DNA of 64,000 nt, from NCBI GenBank assembly GCA_964480445.1, contig CAYZPB010000001.1, positions 27,518 to 91,517 on the forward strand, written 5' to 3'. Below the pieces are notes generated by a model, which was not told the origin of the DNA, made no database searches, and worked only from the letters and a program-made list of their open reading frames with translations. Shown here piece after piece: positions 26,010 through 34,511 of this stretch; the first letter of the stretch is position 1, and the number at the start of each line of letters is the position of its first letter. Origin of the DNA: CAYZPB01 sp964480445. GTDB lineage: Bacteria > Bacillota > Bacilli > Tepidibacillales > Tepidibacillaceae. Made by a program: the position numbers and the translations under genes.

Positions 26010-26555
26010 ATGATGGGTGGACAATTTCATGCAACAACAATTTTTGCAATCAAACACAAAGGTGAGTCGGTGATGATTGGCGATGGACAAGTTACACTTG
26101 CTAACTCAGTAATTATGAAGAAAACCGCTAAAAAAGTGAGAAAACTTTATAACGATACGATTATAGCAGGTTTTGCTGGATCTGTAGCTGATGCATTCTC
26201 TTTGTTTGAGAAATTTGAAGGCAAGCTTGAAAAATATAGTGGAAATTTACAACGTTCAGCCGTGGAACTTGCAAAAGATTGGCGCTCTGACAAAGTATTA
26301 CGCAAACTTGAAGCCCTACTAATTGTAATGGATAATAATAGTTTATTGCTTATTTCTGGTAGCGGCGAGGTAATTGAGCCTGATGACAGTATGATAGCTA
26401 TTGGTTCCGGTGGAAATTATGCACTTAGCGCTGGACGAGCATTAGTGCAGTATGCACCTGAACTATCTGCTAGTGACATTGCACAAGCGGCAATGAATAT
26501 TGCTGCCGATATCTGTGTTTATACAAATCACAATTTCACATTAGAAAAATTATAA
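26010..26555 (+). CDS. hslV: ATP-dependent protease subunit HslV (ClpQ)
   Basis: A 181-residue N-terminal-nucleophile protease that forms dodecamers under the HslU ATPase. The body matches HslV throughout: MIGDGQVTL, KKVRKLYNDTIIAGFAGS, DAFSLFEKFE, ELAKDWRSD, AIGSGGNYA. The N-terminus reads MMGGQFHATTIFAI, so the threonine equivalent to the E. coli nucleophile is T9, behind eight residues that would have to be removed. The serine used as nucleophile in Bacillus ClpQ is not present at position 2. GGAGGGG precedes two adjacent ATGs (26010 and 26013). Confidence 0.95.
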   Translation: MMGGQFHATTIFAIKHKGESVMIGDGQVTLANSVIMKKTAKKVRKLYNDTIIAGFAGSVADAFSLFEKFEGKLEKYSGNLQRSAVELAKDWRSDKVLRKLEALLIVMDNNSLLLISGSGEVIEPDDSMIAIGSGGNYALSAGRALVQYAPELSASDIAQAAMNIAADICVYTNHNFTLEKL

Positions 26556-26565
26556 GGAGAACATA

Positions 26566-27951
26566 ATGAGTAAAATAAATGTATTAACACCAAAAGAAAT
26601 AGTAACTGAGTTAGATAAATACGTTATTGGTCAAGGTGCGGCGAAACAAGCTGTCGCAGTAGCCTTACGCAATCGTTATCGTCGCAGTTTGCTTACGGAC
26701 GAACTAAAAGAAGAAATTATGCCAAAAAATATTCTAATGATCGGCCCTACAGGCGTTGGGAAAACCGAAATTGCGAGGAGATTAACAAAATTGGTTGGTG
26801 CTCCTTTTGTTAAGGTGGAGGCAACTAAATTTACGGAGGTAGGTTATGTTGGTCGAGACGTGGAATCAATGGTGCGCGACTTAGTTGATATCTCAATCAG
26901 AATGGTAAAAGCTGAAAAAACTGAAGCAGTCGCGGAGCAGGCAGAGAACCGAGCAAATGATCGGATTATCGAATTACTTGCTCCTAGTGTTAAGCGCGAA
27001 AAAGCTTCTAGCAACCCCTTTGATATGTTGTTTGGAGGGCAGGCGCAAGATGAGGAAGTTGAACTTCCAGCCGAGGATGAAACATTAAGTCAGAAAAGAC
27101 GCTCGCTTAAGTTTCGATTATTAAAAGGTGAACTTGAAGATGAAATGATTGAGATTGAATATGAAGAGAGTGCTCAAATTCCTGATGTTTTCTCTGGCGC
27201 CGAGCAGATGGGGATAAATATGCAGGATTTATTTGGCGGTCTATTTCCGAAGAAAAAGAAAAAAAGAATGGTTGCTGTTAAAGATGCTCGAGAATTTATA
27301 AAACACGAAGAAGCAGAGAAATTGATTGATATGGACGCGATTATTCAGGAAGCTGTTGAACGCGCGGAAGAGTCGGGAATTATTTTTATTGACGAGATTG
27401 ACAAAATTGCTAGCAGAGAACATGGTCCAGATATTTCCCGCGAGGGTGTACAGCGCGATATCCTGCCAATTGTAGAAGGTTCGACTGTTGTAACGAAATA
27501 TGGTCCGATTAAAACCGATTACATTCTGTTTATTGCGGCTGGTGCCTTTCATATGTCGAAGCCTTCAGATCTTGTACCGGAGCTACAGGGTAGATTTCCA
27601 ATTCGTGTTGAACTGAGCAGTCTTTCTGCAGACGATTTTGTAAGGATCTTAACGGAACCCAAAAACTCTCTGCTTAAACAATATAAAGCTCTTTTAGATA
27701 CGGAAGAAATCGAAATTGTTTTTACTGATGAAGCAATTCTGGAAATTGCGAAAATGGCTTACGAGGTCAATCAGGAGATGGAGAATATTGGTGCGCGAAG
27801 ATTAAGCACCTTATTAGAAAAGCTGCTAGAGGACTTATCTTTTTCCGCTTCTGATATCGCACCGGCAACCATCACAATCACACCCGAATATGTTAATGAA
27901 AAACTAGAAGCTCTTGTTAAGAATAAAGATTTGTCACAATATATTTTGTAA
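26566..27951 (+). CDS. hslU: HslU (ClpY) ATPase of the HslUV protease
   Basis: A 461-residue AAA+ unfoldase. It has LTPKEIVTELDKYVIGQ at the N-terminus, Walker A GPTGVGKTEIARRL, the pore loop GYVGRDVESM, an inserted I-domain (about residues 110-245, charged and variable), Walker B IIFIDEIDKIA, sensor-1 and the ELQGRFPIRVEL segment. The last residues (LSQYIL) resemble the C-terminal tail that docks into HslV. It unfolds substrates and gates the HslV chamber. The gene is ten bases after hslV and follows AAGGAGA. Confidence 0.97.
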   Translation: MSKINVLTPKEIVTELDKYVIGQGAAKQAVAVALRNRYRRSLLTDELKEEIMPKNILMIGPTGVGKTEIARRLTKLVGAPFVKVEATKFTEVGYVGRDVESMVRDLVDISIRMVKAEKTEAVAEQAENRANDRIIELLAPSVKREKASSNPFDMLFGGQAQDEEVELPAEDETLSQKRRSLKFRLLKGELEDEMIEIEYEESAQIPDVFSGAEQMGINMQDLFGGLFPKKKKKRMVAVKDAREFIKHEEAEKLIDMDAIIQEAVERAEESGIIFIDEIDKIASREHGPDISREGVQRDILPIVEGSTVVTKYGPIKTDYILFIAAGAFHMSKPSDLVPELQGRFPIRVELSSLSADDFVRILTEPKNSLLKQYKALLDTEEIEIVFTDEAILEIAKMAYEVNQEMENIGARRLSTLLEKLLEDLSFSASDIAPATITITPEYVNEKLEALVKNKDLSQYIL

Positions 27952-27969
27952 CTAAACTGGGAGGAAAAG

Positions 27970-28743
27970 ATGAATCTATTAACTAAAACAAGAAGAATAA
28001 ATTCGCGATTACAGAAAACTGCTGGACATGCGATCGATTTCAATGAGATTGCTGAAGTTTTAAGCGAGGTTATCGATGCTAATATTTTTGTTGTAAGTCC
28101 AAGTGGAGAACTACTGGGATTAAAAATTGCAAAACCAATCGATAACAAGCGTGTTATGTTAATGATTAAAGAGCGACGCTTTCCAACAAAATATAACTCG
28201 CAACTCTTGGAGCAAGATAACACAATTTTTAACATCGGAATCGATAATCCCCTTACTTCTTTTCCAGAGGAGATGAAAGAAGTTTTCGGGAATAGTTACA
28301 CCGCTTTAATCCCTATTACTGGGGGCGGTTTACGAGTCGGCACGCTAATTATTGGACGATTAGATCAACCTTTCACTGACGATGATCTAGTATTGGGAGA
28401 ATACAGTGCTACGGTGATTGGTATGGAAATTCTTAGAGTTAAATCTGAGCAGGTTGAACGAGAGACGCGCGATAGCGCAGTTATCGATATTGCAATGAGG
28501 TCACTTTCGTACAGCGAATTAGAAGCTGCACAGCATATTTTCAAGCATCTAGCTAATAAGGAAGGTTTGGTAGTTGCTAGCAAAATTGCAGATGACGCAG
28601 GAATTACTCGCAGTGTAATTGTCAATGCTTTAAGCAAACTTGAAAGCGCTGGTGTTATTGAAACAAGATCACTAGGGATGAAAGGGACCTATATTCGAGT
28701 AAATAACGATAAACTATTTTCCGAATTGAAAGCTTGTAAGTAA
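27970..28743 (+). CDS. codY: GTP- and branched-chain amino-acid-sensing repressor CodY
   Basis: A 257-residue CodY of normal length. The N-terminal GAF domain (about residues 1-155) begins with LLTKTRRINSRLQ; the C-terminal winged helix contains VASKIADDAGITRSVIVNALSKLESAGVIE (given here in part: ASKIADDAGITRS) and SLGMKGTYI, almost identical to Bacillus CodY. It represses nutrient-scavenging genes when isoleucine/valine and GTP are high. It is the last gene of the topA operon. CodY strongly supports assignment to Bacillota. Confidence 0.97.
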   Translation: MNLLTKTRRINSRLQKTAGHAIDFNEIAEVLSEVIDANIFVVSPSGELLGLKIAKPIDNKRVMLMIKERRFPTKYNSQLLEQDNTIFNIGIDNPLTSFPEEMKEVFGNSYTALIPITGGGLRVGTLIIGRLDQPFTDDDLVLGEYSATVIGMEILRVKSEQVERETRDSAVIDIAMRSLSYSELEAAQHIFKHLANKEGLVVASKIADDAGITRSVIVNALSKLESAGVIETRSLGMKGTYIRVNNDKLFSELKACK

Positions 28744-28763
28744 GCAAATAACCGCACGCTATC

Positions 28764-28792
28764 TTGCAAACGCTAGTTGCTTGTGTTATATT
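28764..28792 (+). promoter_or_regulatory. Sigma-A promoter for rpsB-tsf
   Basis: TTGCAA (28764-28769), a 17-base spacer and TATATT (28787-28792). About 95 bases of untranslated leader follow before rpsB; I see no recognised leader structure in it, though S2 leaders are known elsewhere. Confidence 0.75.
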
Positions 28793-28896
28793 ATTAGGGG
28801 TAAAAAAACACACATTAAGGGATTTAATTATGGTGCTGAAACAGTCGTAATTAATAATGAACTTAGTGGAGGAAAAAACCAAAGGAGGTGAAAGAT

Positions 28897-29742
28897 ATGG
28901 CAATGATCTCTATGAAACAGTTGTTAGAAGCCGGTGTACATTTTGGGCACCAGACTCGACGCTGGAATCCTAAGATGGAACGCTATATCTTTACAGAAAG
29001 AAACGGTATTTATATTATTGATTTACAGAAAACGGTTAAAAAAATCGATGAGGCTTATAATTTCGTAAAAGAATTATCAGCAGCTAACAAATCGATTTTA
29101 TTTGTAGGCACTAAGAAACAAGCGCAAGATGCAGTAAAGGAAGAAGCAATTCGTTCTGACAGTTTCTATATTAATCAGAGATGGCTTGGTGGTACCCTAA
29201 CTAACTTTGAAACAATTCAAAAGTCAATTAATCGTTTGAAAGAACTTGAGGGAATGGAAATTGACGGGACATTTGAAGTCTTACCTAAAAAAGAAGTAAT
29301 CATTTTGAAGAAAGAAATGGATCGACTAGAGAAATTCCTAGGTGGAATCAAAGATATGCGGAGACTGCCTGGAGCGATATTTATTATTGATCCAAGAAAA
29401 GAAAGAATTGCAGTCGCTGAGGCACGTAAATTGAATATTCCAATTGTGGCAATCGTTGATACAAATTGTGATCCTGATGAGATTGACTATGTAATACCTG
29501 GCAACGATGACGCAATTAGAGCAGTTAAGTTAATTACAGGAAAAATGGCTGATGCTGTTATTGAAGGTAAAGAAGGTCACGCAGAGGGAGAAGTAGTTGA
29601 GACTGCTGAGAAGCCTGGAAAACCTGAGCCTAAAGTTGTTAAGACTGTTAAAACTGAGGAAATTGAAGCAGTTGTAGAAGAAGAAACAGATGAAACAGAT
29701 GAAACAGACAAAGCAGAAACAGTCGTTACGACAGTAGAATAA
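28897..29742 (+). CDS. rpsB: Ribosomal protein S2 with an acidic C-terminal tail
   Basis: A 281-residue S2. The core (about residues 1-228) starts with MISMKQLLEAGVHFGHQTRRWNPKM and contains QRWLGGTLTNF and DTNCDPDEIDYVIPGNDDA. It is followed by a roughly 50-residue acidic/threonine-rich extension, including a triple ETD repeat, that Bacillus S2 (about 246 residues) lacks. S2 binds late to the 30S subunit next to S1/bS21. I start at ATG 28897, seven bases after AAAGGAGGTG; the GTG at 28888 is part of the Shine-Dalgarno. It forms a unit with tsf. Confidence 0.96.
   Translation: MAMISMKQLLEAGVHFGHQTRRWNPKMERYIFTERNGIYIIDLQKTVKKIDEAYNFVKELSAANKSILFVGTKKQAQDAVKEEAIRSDSFYINQRWLGGTLTNFETIQKSINRLKELEGMEIDGTFEVLPKKEVIILKKEMDRLEKFLGGIKDMRRLPGAIFIIDPRKERIAVAEARKLNIPIVAIVDTNCDPDEIDYVIPGNDDAIRAVKLITGKMADAVIEGKEGHAEGEVVETAEKPGKPEPKVVKTVKTEEIEAVVEEETDETDETDKAETVVTTVE
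29683..29709 (+). repeat. 9-base tandem repeat in rpsB (three units)
   Basis: GAAACAGAT at 29683, 29692 and (GAAACAGAC) 29701, coding Glu-Thr-Asp three times in the acidic tail of S2. Likely prone to unit gain or loss by slippage. Confidence 0.85.
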
Positions 29743-29773
29743 ATAGGATAAAAAGTTTAAAGGGGGCAAATAA

Positions 29774-30424
29774 ATGGAGATAAGTGCTGCATTAGTTAAA
29801 GAACTACGTGAAAAAACTGGTGTTGGTATGATGGAGTGCAAAAAAGCGCTAGTCGATGCTAAGGGCGATATCGATAAGGCAATCGAGCTTTTACGCGAGA
29901 GAGGAATTGCTTTAGCTGACAAGAAAGCTGGCAGGATTGCTAGCGAGGGGCTTGTTGATTCGTATATACATGCTGGGGGAAGAATCGGCGTATTAGTTGA
30001 AGTAAACTGTGAGACTGATTTTGTAACAAAAACTGATGAATTCAAGATTTTTGTAAAAGATATAGCAATGCATATTGCCGCAACAGATCCGCTTTACATT
30101 AGTAGAGATGAAGTTCCCGCTGAGTTAATTCAAAAGGAGAGCGATATCCTTCGACAACAAGCAGTAACTGAGGGTAAACCTGAGAATATCGTTGAAAAGA
30201 TCGTTGAAGGACGAATAGATAAGTTTTATGAAGAAATATGTTTGCTTGAACAACCGTTTATCAAGGACACTGATAAAACAGTTGAAGACTTATTAAAAGA
30301 AAAAATTGCAAAAATTGGTGAGAATATCAATATTAGACGCTTTGCAAGATTCCACCTTGGTGAAGGATTAGAAAAGAAGAGCTGCGATTTTGCTGCAGAG
30401 GTTCAAGCTCAGACTAAAGCATAG
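29774..30424 (+). CDS. tsf: Elongation factor Ts (short type)
   Basis: A 216-residue EF-Ts. The N-terminal UBA-like domain contains VKELREKTGVGMMECKKAL, and the first core subdomain has the EF-Tu-contacting VEVNCETDFV (the TDFV motif). Compared with Bacillus (about 293 residues) the second core subdomain is missing, as in the short EF-Ts of many Clostridia. It exchanges GDP for GTP on EF-Tu. AAAGGGGG lies about seven bases before the ATG; a strong terminator follows the stop by ten bases, closing the rpsB-tsf unit. Confidence 0.95.
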   Translation: MEISAALVKELREKTGVGMMECKKALVDAKGDIDKAIELLRERGIALADKKAGRIASEGLVDSYIHAGGRIGVLVEVNCETDFVTKTDEFKIFVKDIAMHIAATDPLYISRDEVPAELIQKESDILRQQAVTEGKPENIVEKIVEGRIDKFYEEICLLEQPFIKDTDKTVEDLLKEKIAKIGENINIRRFARFHLGEGLEKKSCDFAAEVQAQTKA

Positions 30425-30433
30425 AATTAGTTA

Positions 30434-30462
30434 ATAGGAACACTGACAGTGTTCCTATTTTT
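30434..30462 (+). terminator. Intrinsic terminator after tsf
   Basis: ATAGGAACACT pairs perfectly with AGTGTTCCTAT around a GAC loop, and five T residues follow (30458-30462). Confidence 0.92.
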
Positions 30463-30500
30463 AACTAACAACAATTAACTGTAATGGAGTGATAATTGAT

Positions 30501-31223
30501 ATGATGCAAGCAAAGTATAAAAGAGTCATTCTGAAAATAAGTGGTGAGGCACTAGCTGGAGAAGTTGGTCATGGTATCGACCCGCAGGTGATATCCTCCA
30601 TTGCAAATCAAATAAAAGAGATTGTAGAGATGGATGTCGAGGTCGGAATAGTGGTTGGTGGGGGTAATATATGGCGTGGCGTTGCAGGGAGTTCTAAAGG
30701 CATGGATCGAGCAACAGCCGATTACATGGGGATGCTAGCAACTGTCATTAATGGATTAGCTTTACAAGATTCTTTAGAAAATATCGATGTCTCAACAAGA
30801 TTACAGACTTCAATTGAGATGCGACAGGTTGCTGAACCTTACATAAGACGACGGGCAATCCGCCATCTAGAGAAGAAACGTGTAGTAATTTTTGCTGCAG
30901 GCACGGGCAATCCCTTCTTTTCAACCGACACAGCTGCTGCACTACGAGCTACGGAGGTTGAGGCTGATGTTATATTAATGGCTAAAAACAAAACCGAGGG
31001 TGTTTATTCTAGTGATCCCTTATTAGATAAGACCGCTACTATGTATGAGACTCTGACCTATCTTGAAGTTATTCAGAACGGGCTCGGCGTTATGGATTCT
31101 ACCGCTTCCTCGTTAAGTATGGATAATCAAATACCGATGATTGTATTTAATATATCTAAAGAAGGAAATATCAAAAAAGTAATATGTGGTGAAAAAATTG
31201 GTACGATAATAGGAGGGGAGTAA
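30501..31223 (+). CDS. pyrH: Uridylate kinase
   Basis: A 240-residue UMP kinase of the amino-acid kinase fold. It begins with YKRVILKISGEALAG, and has VVGGGNIWRG, the UMP-binding segment MATVIN/ADYMGMLATVI and AAGTGNPFFSTDTAAALRA. It phosphorylates UMP to UDP for RNA and cell-wall nucleotide sugars and is activated by GTP in the family. Two ATGs (30501, 30504) follow GGAGTG; the upstream GTG (30489) is within that Shine-Dalgarno. The stop is two bases before frr, the universal pyrH-frr pair. Confidence 0.96.
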   Translation: MMQAKYKRVILKISGEALAGEVGHGIDPQVISSIANQIKEIVEMDVEVGIVVGGGNIWRGVAGSSKGMDRATADYMGMLATVINGLALQDSLENIDVSTRLQTSIEMRQVAEPYIRRRAIRHLEKKRVVIFAAGTGNPFFSTDTAAALRATEVEADVILMAKNKTEGVYSSDPLLDKTATMYETLTYLEVIQNGLGVMDSTASSLSMDNQIPMIVFNISKEGNIKKVICGEKIGTIIGGE

Positions 31224-31225
31224 TA

Positions 31226-31783
31226 ATGAGTAGTCAAATAATAACTGAAATGTCGGAACGGATGGATAAGGCAATTGAGTCTCTAAGACGAGATTTAGCG
31301 ACAGTTCGTACGGGCAGAGCTAATGCAGCATTATTAGATAAAGTCAGTTTTGAATATTATGGCGTCATAACACCAGTAAATCAAGCTGCCAATATCACAA
31401 CACCAGATGTGCGCACAATTTCAATCCAACCCTGGGACAAAAGCACGCTCGGAGAAATAGAAAAAGCAATTCAAAAATCGGATTTAGGACTTGCTCCAAA
31501 CAACGATGGAACAGTTATTAGATTAAGTATTCCAATGTTGACAGAGGAAAGACGCAAAGAACTTTCAAAAATAGCTAAAAGAATTGGTGAAGATAGCAAG
31601 GTAGCTGTTAGAAATATTCGTCGTGATGTTAATGATGAGTTAAAGCAACAAGAGAAAGACAAAATAATTTCTGAGGATGATTCGCATCGTATTTTAGATG
31701 AGATTCAGAAGGTTACGGATAAATACATTGCCCAAATCGATGAGGTTATAGATCTTAAAGAACAAGAAATAATGGAAGTATAG
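31226..31783 (+). CDS. frr: Ribosome recycling factor
   Basis: A 185-residue RRF, exactly the usual length. It shows the three-helix-bundle domain with LRRDLATVRTGRANAALLD and the small domain with QAANITTPDVRTISIQPWD, then LSIPMLTEERRKEL and KIAEDS-like sequence. With EF-G it splits post-termination ribosomes. GGAGGGGAG immediately precedes the start, overlapping the end of pyrH. Confidence 0.97.
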   Translation: MSSQIITEMSERMDKAIESLRRDLATVRTGRANAALLDKVSFEYYGVITPVNQAANITTPDVRTISIQPWDKSTLGEIEKAIQKSDLGLAPNNDGTVIRLSIPMLTEERRKELSKIAKRIGEDSKVAVRNIRRDVNDELKQQEKDKIISEDDSHRILDEIQKVTDKYIAQIDEVIDLKEQEIMEV

Positions 31784-31809
31784 ACTAGTTTGTACATACG
31801 GAGGCGCTT

Positions 31810-32541
31810 ATGTCTATTTCCGATAAGCTTACAATTGATTACACACGTATCCCGAAACATGTAGCCATCATTATGGACGGAAACGGCAGATGGGCAAAAG
31901 CTCGTAATCTCCCGCGAATTGCGGGTCATAAGGCTGGAATGAGCACTGTGATTGAGATAGCGAAAACTGCCAACAGACTAGGGGTTGAAATTGCAACTTT
32001 CTTTGCGTTTTCCACAGATAATTGGAAACGTCCAGAGCATGAAGTCCAATTTTTAATGGGCTTGCCGACACAATTTTTAGTTGAAAACTTGGATGAAATA
32101 GTTGCTAATAATTTACAAATACAAGTTATCGGTAATTTAGCTGGTTTACCAGAACATACGATTGAAGCGATTGCTACTGCAAAAGATAAGACTAGTTGTA
32201 ACACTGGTACCATTCTTAATTTTGCTATGAATTATGGTGGGCGAAGAGAACTGATCGAGGCAATAAAGAAGCTCCACCAAGAATTAATCACAGACAAAAT
32301 TGAATTTGAAGATTTAGATGAGAATATGTTTTCAAGTTATTTAACCACTGCTGGTTACCCTGATCCCGAACTATTGATAAGAACTAGTGGTGAATTAAGG
32401 CTTAGCAACTTTTTAATTTGGCAACTTGCATATGCTGAACTCTGGTTTACACAAGTATATTGGCCTGATTTTACACCTGAGCTATTCAAAAGGGCGATTG
32501 CTGACTATCAACAACGTAGCAGAAGATTTGGCGGCATATAA
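31810..32541 (+). CDS. uppS: Undecaprenyl diphosphate synthase
   Basis: A 243-residue cis-prenyltransferase. IPKHVAIIMDGNGRWAK contains the catalytic Asp; GHKAGM, FFAFSTDNWKRP and LLIRTSGELRLSNFLIWQLAYAE complete the family signature. It condenses eight isopentenyl units onto FPP to give the C55 lipid carrier for cell-wall synthesis. Substrates come from the MEP pathway whose dxr and ispG genes lie just downstream. The ATG follows GGAGGC. Spacing to cdsA is 15 bases. Confidence 0.96.
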   Translation: MSISDKLTIDYTRIPKHVAIIMDGNGRWAKARNLPRIAGHKAGMSTVIEIAKTANRLGVEIATFFAFSTDNWKRPEHEVQFLMGLPTQFLVENLDEIVANNLQIQVIGNLAGLPEHTIEAIATAKDKTSCNTGTILNFAMNYGGRRELIEAIKKLHQELITDKIEFEDLDENMFSSYLTTAGYPDPELLIRTSGELRLSNFLIWQLAYAELWFTQVYWPDFTPELFKRAIADYQQRSRRFGGI

Positions 32542-32556
32542 TAGGGGAGTGACAAA

Positions 32557-33336
32557 ATGAAAAATCGAGTTATCACTGCTATAATCGGTGCTGCTATTTT
32601 CTTATTCTTACTAGTAATAGGCGGTCTATCATTTTCGGCTTTCATCTTTTTAATTACAGCAATTGGTTATTATGAATACATACGTATGCATAAATTAAGA
32701 ATATTATCAATTGAGAGTGTCTGGGGGTTATTAGCAATAACACTTATATTTATTGATAATATATTTTTAGCTGGTGTAAATTCATTTGTAATTGTTTTAA
32801 TTATGATTGCTGGCTACTTTTTTATTATGCTTTCATCAAAGAACCAGGTAAATTTTGACACAATATCATATATAACACTCGGAGTTATTTATTTGGCTTT
32901 TAGCTTTGTTGCAATATTAGAAGTACGTGCCATGGAAGATGGATTATTATTAATTTTATTCGTCCTAGCTATTACCTGGGGCTCTGATATCGGTGCTTTC
33001 TTCGTAGGTAGCAAATTTGGTAAAAAGCGACTTGCTCCTTCGATTAGTCCAAAGAAGTCGATTGAAGGTGCACTTGGTGGAATCTTGTTTGCCTTTATCG
33101 TTTCACTGGGCTTCATTTTTATATTTACTGAAACAAATATTTTGCTAATTGTTCTGGTTGCTATCGGTATTTCAATTGTAGGACAGTGTGGCGATTTAAT
33201 TGAATCGGCATTGAAACGCTTGAAAAATGTTAAAGATTCCGGCAGTCTACTCCCCGGACATGGAGGGATACTAGATCGTTTTGATAGCCTGATTTTAATA
33301 TTTTTTGTAGTTTATATACTACTTGCATTTATTTAA
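32557..33336 (+). CDS. cdsA: Phosphatidate cytidylyltransferase
   Basis: A 259-residue integral membrane enzyme with about seven or eight helices. The CTP_transf_1 signature is at the C-terminus (KDSGSLLPGHGGILDRFDSL), with ITWGSDIGAFFVG and SPKKSIEGALGG earlier, all standard for CdsA. It forms CDP-diacylglycerol from phosphatidic acid and CTP for phospholipid synthesis. GGGGAGTG precedes the ATG. It lies between uppS and dxr as in most bacteria. Confidence 0.95.
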   Translation: MKNRVITAIIGAAIFLFLLVIGGLSFSAFIFLITAIGYYEYIRMHKLRILSIESVWGLLAITLIFIDNIFLAGVNSFVIVLIMIAGYFFIMLSSKNQVNFDTISYITLGVIYLAFSFVAILEVRAMEDGLLLILFVLAITWGSDIGAFFVGSKFGKKRLAPSISPKKSIEGALGGILFAFIVSLGFIFIFTETNILLIVLVAIGISIVGQCGDLIESALKRLKNVKDSGSLLPGHGGILDRFDSLILIFFVVYILLAFI

Positions 33337-33355
33337 CACACTAAGGATGATAAAA

Positions 33356-34507
33356 GTGAAAAAAAACATTGTAATTCTTGGCTCAACCGGCTCAATTGGT
33401 GTGCAAGCACTTGAAGTAATTGAAGAAAATAGTGAATTATTCAATGTTTGTGCTTTAGCTGCTGGACATAATATTGATTTGCTTGAAAAACAAATCAGAA
33501 AATTTAAACCGGAAATTGTCTCAGTTGCTAATAAGATGCTTGCTGAAAAGCTTGCTCACCAACTTAACAACAATACCAAAATAGTCTTCGGTTTAGAGGG
33601 ATTGAACGAATTAGCAAGTAATGAGAGCGCAGACTTTGTTTTAAACAGCCTAGTTGGAAGCATTGGTCTGTTACCTACCATCTCTGCGATAAAAGCCCGT
33701 AAAACGATAGGCTTGGCTAACAAGGAGACTCTTGTAGCTGGCGGACAACTCGTAATGGATCTTGTAAAAGAGCATAATGTTAACTTGATACCAATAGATA
33801 GTGAACATTCTGCTGTTTTTCAAGCTTTAAATGGCGAGGAGCTTAAAAGTGTAGATAAAATTATTTTAACAGCCTCCGGAGGCTCATTTCGTGATAAAAT
33901 GAGAGAAGAACTAGCGGATGTTACGATCGCGGATGCTTTAAATCATCCTAACTGGGAGATGGGTGCTAAAATTACGATTGATTCTGCAACTATGGTTAAT
34001 AAAGGTTTAGAAGTTATTGAGGCTCATTGGTTGTTTGGTATACCCTATGAACAGATTGAAGTTTTAATTCATCCGGAGAGTATTATCCATTCAATGGTTC
34101 AGTATGTTGATAAATCTGTAATTGCTCAACTAAGTAATCCGGACATGAAATTACCAATCCAATACGCTCTAACTTATCCAGAAAGAATCAATCTTAACAT
34201 TAAAGAACTTGATTTTCTTTCCTGTGCTAAACTTACCTTCAAAAAACCATGTTATAACCGCTTTCCTGCACTAAAGCTTGCTTACCAAAGTGGTATAGCT
34301 GGCGGTATTACGCCAACAATTTTCAATGCTGCTAATGAAGCTGCGGTCATTGCTTTTTTAAATGAAAAAATTCCGTTTTTAGCAATTGAAGAGGTTATTT
34401 CAAGGGTTTTAGATAAGCATCAAAAGATAAGCTCTCCAGATCTAGAAGAGATTATCAATGCTGATAAATGGGCTCGAATGAAAGCAGATACTTTGATCGA
34501 TAAATAG
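33356..34507 (+). CDS. dxr: 1-deoxy-D-xylulose-5-phosphate reductoisomerase
   Basis: A 383-residue DXR, second enzyme of the MEP isoprenoid pathway. The NADPH site is LGSTGSIGVQALEV; the metal and substrate residues are in LANKETLV, IDSEHSAVFQAL, SGGSFRD, HPNWEMGAKITIDSATM and HPESIIHSMV. I place the start at the GTG (33356), eight bases after AAGGA. A longer in-frame reading from 33323 would overlap cdsA and lacks a Shine-Dalgarno. It is followed by rseP after four bases. Confidence 0.95.
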   Translation: MKKNIVILGSTGSIGVQALEVIEENSELFNVCALAAGHNIDLLEKQIRKFKPEIVSVANKMLAEKLAHQLNNNTKIVFGLEGLNELASNESADFVLNSLVGSIGLLPTISAIKARKTIGLANKETLVAGGQLVMDLVKEHNVNLIPIDSEHSAVFQALNGEELKSVDKIILTASGGSFRDKMREELADVTIADALNHPNWEMGAKITIDSATMVNKGLEVIEAHWLFGIPYEQIEVLIHPESIIHSMVQYVDKSVIAQLSNPDMKLPIQYALTYPERINLNIKELDFLSCAKLTFKKPCYNRFPALKLAYQSGIAGGITPTIFNAANEAAVIAFLNEKIPFLAIEEVISRVLDKHQKISSPDLEEIINADKWARMKADTLIDK

Positions 34508-34511
34508 GGGG

